NCBI GenBank assembly: GCA_039619475.1
Contig: CM077115.1
Location: forward strand, 184,294,106-184,358,105
Direction: 5' to 3'
Length of the DNA stretch: 64,000 nucleotides
DNA from: Icerya purchasi
Lineage: Eukaryota > Arthropoda > Insecta > Hemiptera > Monophlebidae
Shown: one piece after another, positions 59,201 to 64,000 of the stretch
Numbering within the stretch: the stretch's first letter is position 1
Layout of the letters: each line of letters begins with the position of its first letter
The notes under the pieces: model-generated
Seen by the model: the letters and a program-made list of their open reading frames with translations, nothing else
What the model was told of the DNA's origin: nothing
The model's database searches: none
Translations under genes and position numbers: made by a program

Positions 59201-62200
59201 GAGTGTGTATGACGCGATGGAAAACATTTAGGCGGTATTATCTTTAAAAAATAAAATCTGCATGTTTAAAGTTTATTTTAATTAACAATTTTTCACATAT
59301 AACATTGATTTATTTCATTTACAAATCCCAAATCTGCCGTGGGACACCAAACAAAGTGAACATAGTATCAGAAACTTCCGATATCAAAAGTCAATCAAAT
59401 AAAGTAACTAGATGCTTTTGAATAATGTTAAGTGTTCTTAGGTACATGTGTATTAAATGTTTTTTGTTTTTTTTTTTTTTTGTGTGTGTGCGTGCCCAAA
59501 ACACTTATTTTTGTAATAGATTAATATTATTTTATCGATATATCATTTATTTTCAGAAACTGAAACAAAATCAAAGAAGAAAAAAAGAAAATCTGAAGAA
59601 CCAATAAAAGATGAACCCGTAGAAGAAGAGCAACAAGGTGGAAAACAACTTTTTTTTCATTTTTTGATTATTTATCATTAGTGTGTATGTTTATGCTTTG
59701 GGTTTATAGTGTAATTTTAAAGCTATAGTTCGCGTAATCAAAAGCTGTGCTATAATAAATTAATAATTCCCCTATGTAGAATTAGCCTAAATGAAATAAT
59801 AAATAAACATAACTTAAATTACAAAATAAAACTGAAATACGTTACTTTAATAATTGCAGAATATAAGCCTAGACTCTTGGGCATTTAAACAGATATTAAT
59901 TTTATGGAAAGCAGCTAATTTTGATTTTAAAATATAGATGGTGTCTGACTGTGAGTCATATGGTATAAGATGAGATAAACTACATGACAAATGCTACAAA
60001 GATTATGTAATCTTTCTTCGATTATAAACAAGAAAGTATGTAGTCTGATTTTAGGCGTTTCTGTTAACTGTTGAAAACAGTTTATAAACCGTGTCATAAT
60101 TTTAAATAGCTATTTTTTAAAACTGTTGAAGCATGTGCTACGTTTATTTAGATGTAGTAAAAAAATCCATAATTTTTGTACAGTAAATAAAATTACAATA
60201 ATATTACAAAATTTATAATGAATGAAAATTCCTTAAAATAAATAATAAACATATTATTTTTTTAGAGAAATTTTTGTTTGTTATTGGTTTTCTAATATTA
60301 TTTTAATTTTAACTGCGTTTATTTAGGCTTTTCGAATGATTTTATAATTCGCTGTTGTTGATTTGTAAGAAATTTCAACACAAAGTAGACGTGTGTTGAA
60401 AATAGTTTTAGATAATACTACACTGAGCTATTATAATTTAAAAAAAAAATAAAAAATTAAATTTAAAATAATTAATGTAATATGTAAACTGTTTGTAACT
60501 GTTTGTTATGCTAAGCGGTAATCAAATTTATACGTTTAAAACAAAAAATCGGTGATTTTATTTTCAATTTTAAACCGAACTACTTCAATAAAAAAATGGA
60601 TAACAAAAACAGGTAGTATAACTATATGTACCAACTATTAACTTTTTTTTCCCAACATTGTTATGAAATATTTTCTTGAAAACTATTTACTAATAAGGAA
60701 CTTTAAACTATTATGTATTATGAACAAATTTTTAATTTATAAGGATAAATATTTTACATTTTATTGTTTATAATTAATTTAAAAATAATTCATCGGCTTT
60801 TAGTGAAATACAATGGTAAACTAAACTTTATTTATAATATAAGATAACTTTTTAAAAAATTTAAAATAAATACCAAATAGTGAAGAATATCAAATGAAGT
60901 AAAATAATTATACTGTAGTAACATAATTTTTTTCTGAATTTATGAAACGAACTTCATAGTAAAAAGTTCATCTTAAATTGTTTTAATATACATTTTGTAA
61001 CTGGCTGTAAAATAAATTTAAAATTTCTGAATCAGATGCCAGCTTTGTATTTTAAGGATAATAACTACATTTGATTGGGATACAACTGCAAACATAATGT
61101 GGACGGTATTTTACTGCATTATTGTAACCTTAATCTCCTAAAAGTAAACAAATTTAATAATTTTACCATACAGAAAATAAACTGTAAAAACTACTTATAC
61201 ATTTATATTAACATAAATATATATTAGGTTATTGTGTATAATCAAATTTAAATTCTACTTATATTATGATCGATTATTCAGTTAATTTAAGTTACATGCG
61301 TAGGTTATAAAAATGTATTTGAAACATTGCTATAAAAAAAACTTTTTTTCGTTTCATTTGAAAAACTATTCTTTAAAACAGCCTCTCTTTTTGAAATCAA
61401 TCATCAATTTAATCCATCTTATTGTTTGGCATATGCCTAAAAAATTCTTCAGTTAAAACTTTGTAGTAAAAATTTAAACAAATTATTAAATACCAGCTTC
61501 GAGAAACTGGGAAAAAGGTTTTGGGCTATCCGGTACTTCAAATTAAAGATTTTCTTCTTTTTTTAAAACTGTGAAAGATTTATTAACAAAGAATTTAACT
61601 TGTTTCTAAATTTTATTTAATGCTTTTGATAGTTTAGATTAGTAAAATTATATAAGTTTAAAAGATGAAAAAGACCTTTTCAGTTTTTATTTGTTTAATT
61701 TGTTACATCATTTAAAAATTCTTTATTTGCGTGGTTAATGTTCGCTACAAAAAAGTTACAATTAATTTTTTTTCGGTTTCACAAACGAAAAGTACTTTTT
61801 ATTCAAAAGTTAGTATCTTACGATATATGGGTAATTCCGTTTGGCATTATTCTCTTCATAGTGCTTATGGCTGTTTTATTCGTTATTTCTATCGTTTCTA
61901 TAATTTTCGTACGTATTAGTATCCTCTAAAAAGTAATATTTTTAAAAAGTCAACATATGTGTGGAGGACTAATCAACTTTAAAATTTTCAAAATTTGCAT
62001 TTCATTGATAAAAGCTAATAAAGTACGCTATTACATAATTTTTAAAAATGTAAGTAATAAAAATACGTATGTTTGCTGAAATTTTTTTTCGATAACATAA
62101 TTTTTAAACCAATTTTTCTTATTTTTAAATCAGTTTTTCATGGTACCTCGTAAACTGATTAAAACATGTTACACATTATCTTCAAATTATTAATTTAAAA

Positions 62201-63609
62201 TGCATTAAATTTTTTTTTATTTTTGTACAATTTGGCATATTTTATAAGATAAAATACTTTATGATTTAATTAAATTACAATATTGTCACTTTCCAGAAAT
62301 AGGTTAATTTAAAAATTCAACATTAATAATAAATAAGTTATTTGAAACCGACAAAACAGTAATCGTTTATTATAATAGACTGAAAGAAAAATATCATAAA
62401 ATGATATTTTTAGGAAATCATTAATTTATTTCTAGAAAAAAACTGATATAGTCGTTACGCCCGTCATAGATAATCCTACTTGCCTACTTGTTCACTTATT
62501 GGTTATCTACTTTAATTACACGTTCTTTTCGGCGCGTAAGTTTAATACGTATGTCTTCCTCGCATTTGTTTCATTCTGTAAATTGGTTGCTTTTTTTTCC
62601 TGTAACATTTCTTCTATTCCATATGTATATATTCTTCTGTACAATTAAAAAAGTCTTACACGATTAATTTTATTTTTAGCTATCGCTATTTTTTTTTTTT
62701 TTTTTTTTTTTGTAATATATCTATTTAATATCGCGAAACCGAAAGGTTATTTGCGGCACGGAAATAGATTTACATCAATTTAAGTATACTATACAATCAA
62801 AGATTTACATCTAGTATTAAGTAAACTAAAACAATAACTACACTAGATTAATTATAACACAGTCTTGCATGAAGTGGAAAATAGAGTTAGCATTTTCTCC
62901 AAGTATCTCTGTCATCTCCTCCGGTTCCGAGCCGAAGTGTCTGTATCTTTGATCAGAGTAATTTCTGTACTCCAGTAGGATATGTTGAATTGCGATTTGT
63001 ACTCCGCATTGATCGCAATATGGAGCTGGCTTACGACTTGGCATGTACGAGTGCGTAATGATGCTGTGACCAATTCTTAGCCTGGCTAGGATAGTTTCCT
63101 CCTTTCTTGGCGTCCTGTACGAGGATGACCACTCTCCGATATTGAGTTTTATTTTATGAAGTTTATTGTTATTTGCAGTGTCCCATTCTGCCTGTCATAG
63201 ATTTTCCACCAAGGATGTGTTGTTTGTTAGGTGGTTTAGTCTGGTTCGAGGATTGTAGTTTAATTCTTCGAAATATAATCCGAATCGGATGCCAACTGGG
63301 TTCAGTTTTTTAGTTTTAATTGTATCCAAGCTTTAGATCGATGGTGGAAGGAGGCTGTTTTTTGTTGGAAAAAATTATGCATTCAGTTTTTTCGTTTGAA
63401 AGCGCAATTACTTTATATGTCAGAACAAAAATATTCTTTTGTTATTATATTCAATTAAGGAATAATTTAAAAAAAAAAAAAAAAAAATCGTTACCGTTCT
63501 AAATTTGTAATTGAATATTTTGTATTTGTTTTTATATTATTCAGGTACGGTTGTGAAAGAATCGAAAAAAAAGAAGAAAAAATCAGTTAACTATGACGAA
63601 GTTGATTAA
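31154..63609 (+). CDS. Nop58: Nucleolar protein Nop58, C/D box snoRNP core protein
   Basis: Fourteen exons join in frame: 31154-31198, 33492-33568, 42125-42224, 42406-42620, 43033-43232, 43598-43743, 44159-44285, 44833-44996, 46214-46410, 46497-46573, 48906-48965, 57931-58011, 59557-59637 and 63545-63609 (stop TAA). They total 1635 nt and 544 residues; human NOP58 has 529. It begins [15 protein letters not shown] (Nop5 N-terminal domain, about 1-65). The NOSIC region in exon 5 has [20 protein letters not shown]. The Nop domain (about 255-405) has [38 protein letters not shown] and [17 protein letters not shown]. The lysine/glutamate-rich tail begins near residue 430. Family knowledge: Nop58 pairs with Nop56 and fibrillarin on C/D box snoRNAs and supports rRNA 2'-O-methylation in the nucleolus. 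Exons 12 and 13 are tandem duplicates of each other. Introns 2, 10 and 11 are enlarged by transposons. Confidence 0.97.
31435..31490. repeat. Poly-T / 'accgacttc' dispersed-repeat end
   Basis: A run of T leads directly into accgacttcaaaaaaaggag, a junction seen widely at the ends of short non-autonomous insect repeats. It lies in Nop58 intron 1. The element's other edge could not be placed. Confidence 0.4.
32890..33292 (-). repeat. Candidate tRNA-derived SINE (minus strand)
   Basis: On the minus strand, 33292-33229 looks like a decayed tRNA: an A-box-like tagcctagctgc (near 33290-33277) and a B-box-like gagttcaatttc near 33242-33231, about 35 bases apart. Acceptor-stem pairing is poor, so it is not a working tRNA gene. 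A less AT-rich, tRNA-unrelated body continues to about 32890, as expected for a SINE. It lies in Nop58 intron 1, opposite to the gene. The class is inferred from the promoter boxes alone. Confidence 0.45.
33569..35127 (+). other. 5' part of Nop58 intron 2; nothing recognised
   Basis: AT-rich intron DNA before the first Helitron. The open frames on both strands are short and show no domain. Confidence 0.5.
35440..37421 (+). pseudogene. Helitron helicase (Pif1-like), frameshifted
   Basis: The first frame (to 36132) has [10 protein letters not shown] and [16 protein letters not shown], typical of the region before the helicase in Helitron proteins, then [12 protein letters not shown]. One extra base in a nine-T run near 36100 throws the frame off just before the Walker A motif (GGTGKT, readable in another frame). 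A further shift follows. A TGA at 36321-36323 precedes the second open part at 36324-37421. That part has [12 protein letters not shown] (Walker B), [48 protein letters not shown] and QLYVACSRV, all Pif1/Helitron helicase signatures. The N-terminal Rep domain is missing. The T-run shift could be a sequencing error; the TGA is harder to explain that way. Confidence 0.85.
37720..38412 (+). pseudogene. Second Helitron helicase remnant
   Basis: Translation near 37724 gives [20 protein letters not shown] (the TNMRV helicase box). After breaks, the DNA at 38080-38410 reads [20 protein letters not shown], then [18 protein letters not shown] and [12 protein letters not shown]. These are the same boxes as in the copy just upstream, but clearly diverged from it, so this is another family member rather than a fresh duplicate. 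Stops and deletions interrupt it. Confidence 0.8.
38862..38890. repeat. ATA trinucleotide microsatellite
   Basis: About nine tandem aat/ata units inside the first Helitron, next to a separate att-rich run at 38830. Confidence 0.8.
39386..39775 (+). pseudogene. Mutator-like (MULE) transposase C-terminal fragment
   Basis: The frame reads PRYPFSL, a TGA where tryptophan is usual, NQYE, then [20 protein letters not shown] after small shifts and [12 protein letters not shown]. This follows the end of MULE transposases, where F-LW--Y precedes TNN-EGWHN-F and a final helix. The upstream part ([12 protein letters not shown]) may be a further piece in another frame. It is short and broken. It lies between the two Helitrons in Nop58 intron 2. 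Confidence 0.6.
39961..40983 (+). mobile_element. Short non-autonomous Helitron with intact ends
   Basis: The left end is tctatatatatataaatccc, beginning with TC after an A. The right end is cgggcgaagccgtggggcac followed by agctag and then T. The gcgaagccg word in front of CTAG is the hairpin-prone Helitron 3' end seen in many arthropods. The element is 1,023 bp long with no Rep or helicase, so it depends on another Helitron. It contains one small open frame of interest at 40335-40601. Confidence 0.8.
40335..40601 (+). CDS. OTU-like reading frame inside the Helitron, catalytic cysteine replaced
   Basis: An 88-codon frame from the first ATG (an upstream extension would need TTG as start). It contains [20 protein letters not shown], which lines up with the OTU cysteine protease box (usual form DG-CLFR-LS-LLY). 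OTU domains are known passengers of Helitron proteins. Here serine stands where the catalytic cysteine would be, and there is no room for the distal histidine, so no protease activity is expected. The frame ends about 380 bases before the Helitron 3' end. It may be a truncated relic or a small non-catalytic protein. Confidence 0.5.
   Translation: MNVELICVDDAIVPHYVKYIDRDGASLFSSLSYLLYNNELLGVKENVLYNMFVKTGRDLSNILLDLMGNMKIRTFRPKPLYKFFKLTV
40984..42124 (+). other. 3' part of Nop58 intron 2; nothing recognised
   Basis: AT-rich, with a TA run at 40984-41001 at the Helitron insertion site and a T run at about 41906-41923. Overlapping frames on both strands at 41264-41555 have no domain. Confidence 0.5.
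43331..43394. repeat. GT / GTAT microsatellite
   Basis: A (GT)n tract passes into (GTAT)n, about 64 bases long, in Nop58 intron 5 just downstream of the NOSIC exon. Confidence 0.95.
44997..46213 (+). other. Nop58 intron 8; nothing recognised
   Basis: A 1.2-kb AT-rich intron. It was checked for a C/D box snoRNA because Nop58 genes host them in some animals. An atgatga word occurs near 45764, but no CTGA box lies at a suitable distance. Confidence 0.5.
47235..47270. repeat. TA dinucleotide microsatellite
   Basis: About 17 TA units inside the TIR transposon, just past the truncated end of the transposase frame. The transposase may have lost its C-terminal part here. Confidence 0.95.
47271..48060 (-). 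pseudogene. Transposase-like protein of uncertain superfamily, truncated
   Basis: On the minus strand, 48053-47844 encodes a [21 protein letters not shown] segment. A shifted middle part contains FFPRDESHY and [15 protein letters not shown], then [18 protein letters not shown]. The frame at 47540-47271 continues [11 protein letters not shown] and [20 protein letters not shown]. This order (CR--F---F-V-K--I, P-DESHY, RTDTC--C, D-EQ---P-L--G--FY) resembles a family of long uncharacterised proteins common in insect genomes and thought to be transposases. No name is assigned. The final catalytic part is missing, and frameshifts and a lysine run show decay. Confidence 0.65.
48966..49877 (+). other. 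5' part of Nop58 intron 11; nothing recognised
   Basis: AT-rich intron DNA between the short exon 11 and the left direct repeat of the LTR-like element. Confidence 0.5.
49878..50485 (+). repeat. Left long direct repeat (5' LTR-like)
   Basis: It matches 55610-56205. The left copy has a small insertion near 50000-50015 (extra gtcgcagagtatcc) and scattered differences in its first 200 bases; from about 50096 onward the copies are nearly identical. It contains a run of nine G near 50292 and a near-palindrome around gaacacagtgtgttc. Confidence 0.85.
51012..51401 (+). CDS. Gag-like helical protein of the LTR-like element
   Basis: A 129-codon frame starting [19 protein letters not shown]. Its first 75 residues alternate asparagine, lysine, glutamate and hydrophobic residues ([19 protein letters not shown], then [15 protein letters not shown]) in a pattern likely to form a coiled coil. 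The remainder has [17 protein letters not shown]. There is no zinc knuckle. The first open frame after the left repeat is where gag is expected, so the call rests on position and composition. It could also be a non-gag passenger. Confidence 0.5.
   Translation: MADSRNLSNILNNLNNKVKENAKSLNNKLEENNRNINNIINNKFREINSKFDLINENNVKLNQRIDVLEMKLEESLGGYKIKIKAELTDVPEGNISEFEGKGINKLKDLEGGFRILVEQMPYSRIQEGR
51424..51723 (+). CDS. Asn/Asp-rich frame ending in a basic tail
   Basis: A 99-codon frame in the same reading frame order, 22 bases after the gag-like frame. It opens [19 protein letters not shown], continues as a low-complexity asparagine/aspartate tract of about 55 residues, and ends with [13 protein letters not shown], a basic tail that could bind nucleic acid. 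No domain was recognised. Overlap of the start with an upstream stop region suggests it may be the shifted continuation of the gag-like frame. Confidence 0.4.
   Translation: MSAEYDKKREVSSEEKEHNNDNGDNNDCKNIDNNSNDNDFNINNTDNNVRDNTNDNFDNNDDNNNNDEDSLKMAETNDIRRSRNNGRERRRKKCKNKRN
51724..55609 (+). other. Internal region of the LTR-like element; no pol domain seen
   Basis: From about 52.2 kb the plus strand is strikingly rich in T and G, unlike the A-rich gag-like part. It was read on both strands for reverse transcriptase, integrase and protease motifs and none was found. The minus-strand frame at 54924-54730 is charged (starting [15 protein letters not shown]) and unassigned. Two short related patches occur near 53105 and 53790 (gcgattcgcc and gcgattcact contexts). 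Confidence 0.4.
55610..56205 (+). repeat. Right long direct repeat (3' LTR-like)
   Basis: It matches the left repeat through agttctttacaagtggcg. The last five bases (tggcg) equal the start of the putative primer-binding site after the left repeat, so the match runs slightly past a normal LTR end. The 12-base word cagttctttaca at its end recurs at 56241 and 56284. Confidence 0.85.
56534..57767 (+). mobile_element. Mariner-like element (Tc1/mariner superfamily), decayed
   Basis: The ends are inverted copies of about 20 bases: atcccgtggcagatttag at 56538 and ctaaatctgccatgggac at 57748. Inside, on the plus strand, decayed pieces read [11 protein letters not shown], then a VENI-HAESSL-like segment with PQ and SA residues, and RILNTD. 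Near the 3' end an open piece (57436-57621) reads [20 protein letters not shown] and [16 protein letters not shown]. It matches the PRSPDLTP-DFFLWGYLK-KVY end of these transposases, with the aspartate of SPDL changed to asparagine. Its 3' part is copied a second time at 58991-59348. Confidence 0.8.
57415..58216 (+). repeat. Tandem duplication, left copy (mariner 3' end + Nop58 exon 12 + flanks)
   Basis: This 0.8-kb block matches 58991-59851. It starts in the mariner transposase region (attagtcgatatcggtcatc), runs through the mariner right end, the intron, exon 12 (57931-58011) with both splice sites, and about 205 bases of the next intron. The introns differ by scattered changes and small insertions; the exon differs by one silent base. 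Confidence 0.9.
58217..58990 (+). other. Spacer between the duplicated blocks, with a GC-rich island
   Basis: It is mostly AT-rich, but 58690-58850 is distinctly GC-rich (for example agcacaggaatctttgcttt, then a g-rich run). The minus-strand frame crossing it (58853-58488) has no domain. The island is probably part of an inserted repeat of unknown type. Confidence 0.4.
58991..59851 (+). repeat. Tandem duplication, right copy (mariner 3' end + Nop58 exon 13 + flanks)
   Basis: The second copy of the block at 57415-58216. It carries the mariner 3' part and right end (59321-59347), a longer T/GT tract before the exon (59462-59488) and exon 13 (59557-59637) with intact acceptor and donor. The exon encodes the same residues as exon 12 ([17 protein letters not shown] core) and is also phase 1 at both sides. 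Confidence 0.9.
59852..62686 (+). other. Nop58 intron 13, 5' part; nothing recognised
   Basis: Long AT-rich intron DNA. Overlapping frames near 61731-61929 are hydrophobic by base composition, and one would give a membrane-like segment, but there is no support for a gene. Confidence 0.5.
62687..63350 (-). pseudogene. Jockey-clade LINE 3' end with poly-A tail
   Basis: The minus-strand frame at 63044-62838 reads [20 protein letters not shown], then [18 protein letters not shown]. It matches the C-terminal zinc-finger-like end of Jockey proteins (C--C, then H-L-EC--Y---R; the last cysteine here is tyrosine). The frame continues upstream with [20 protein letters not shown] and [12 protein letters not shown], the usual R--E-IL-RLRIGH-THSY segment. 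A T run at about 62691-62711 on the plus strand is the poly-A tail. It is 5' truncated near 63350. Confidence 0.85.
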
Positions 63610-63911
63610 CATTATTGGTGAAAGTTATTACGATTATAACTTAAATATAATTGAAATTGTTATTATACGTTTTTTTTTATAATTTTCATCATTGCTATCA
63701 TTTGACATGTTATAATGATAAATACCAAATTTTATAAACGCTACATATACCATTTTCTGTGATTTAATTTAAAAACTGTGCGATAACAGTAACAAGTATA
63801 AATAGTAATTGAAAGCTTTAAAAGTTGCTCGTACTCTTTATGTTTAGTTAAACTTTTTTTAACCTTTTATTTAATGTAGCCACTTTTTTCTACGATACTG
63901 TTATCGTTTTA

Positions 63912-63917
63912 AATAAA
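63912..63917 (+). promoter_or_regulatory. Candidate polyadenylation signal of Nop58
   Basis: AATAAA about 300 bases after the Nop58 stop codon, in AT-rich 3' flank. It is the clearest hexamer seen before the end of the window. Confidence 0.45.
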
Positions 63918-64000
63918 TTACTCCGTACCAAGAATATACAATTTTTAATAACGCCATTTATATTTAAAGATTTTTATTTTTATATAATTAGTTGTTTATT

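Noticed and set aside
61731..61929. Small hydrophobic frame resembling a transmembrane peptide
   Set aside because: Two overlapping frames of equal length in AT-rich intron DNA; no splice sites or family resemblance support either.
31199..63544. C/D box snoRNAs in Nop58 introns
   Set aside because: Nop58 hosts snoRNAs in some animals, so the introns were scanned for a TGATGA box followed by CTGA at 60-120 bases with pairing ends. Single boxes occur (near 31400, 44045, 45764), but no convincing pair was found. A covariance or snoscan-type search could still find one.

Overview
The window is nuclear DNA from an animal, almost certainly an insect. It is very AT-rich, its introns run to many kilobases, and it is full of transposable-element remains typical of arthropods: Jockey-type LINEs, mariner-like elements, Helitrons, a Mutator-like fragment and an LTR-like element. 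Its three host genes are intron-split with canonical GT-AG splice sites. A trehalose/sugar transporter family gene fits an insect. The order cannot be fixed from the sequence; the gene and repeat style would suit a hemimetabolous insect such as a hemipteran, but that is a guess. Nothing bacterial, viral or CRISPR-like was seen.

Layout from left to right. At 1-1070 there is a foldback (inverted-repeat) element. At 3421-12304 (+) lie three exons of a major-facilitator sugar transporter; the first exon(s), for the N-terminus, were not found. Its large second intron carries decayed LINE pieces. At 12305-24576 there is no host gene, but there is a Jockey fragment on the plus strand (about 15.5-16.4 kb), a longer decayed Jockey element on the minus strand (17.6-21.0 kb, with endonuclease, reverse transcriptase, RNase H and poly-A tail) and an internally deleted mariner-like element (22.0-23.0 kb). 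At 24577-28989 (-) is a complete five-exon gene for the proteasome lid deubiquitinase Rpn11/PSMD14 (311 residues). It stands head to head with a complete fourteen-exon Nop58 gene at 31154-63609 (+, 544 residues), the core protein of C/D box snoRNPs. Both are housekeeping genes and may share the region between them as promoter.

Nop58 is stretched to more than 32 kb by insertions. Intron 2 holds a decayed Helitron with helicase remains (35.1-39.0 kb), a Mutator-like transposase fragment (39.4-39.8 kb) and a short Helitron with both ends intact that carries an OTU-like reading frame (39.96-40.98 kb). Intron 10 is mostly one terminal-inverted-repeat transposon of a less familiar type (46.9-48.85 kb). 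Intron 11 contains a 6.3-kb element flanked by about 600-bp direct repeats, with gag-like reading frames but no visible pol (49.9-56.2 kb), followed by a mariner-like element (56.5-57.8 kb). The last intron holds the 3' end of another Jockey element (62.7-63.35 kb).

The most notable host feature is a tandem duplication of about 0.8 kb inside Nop58. It copied an 81-nt phase-1/phase-1 exon encoding a lysine/glutamate-rich piece of the C-terminal tail, and both copies are intact and encode the same 27 residues. The left edge of the copied block lies within the mariner element. The best candidates for something undescribed are this duplicated exon, the 46.9-48.85 kb transposon family and the Helitron with an OTU-like frame whose catalytic cysteine position reads serine.
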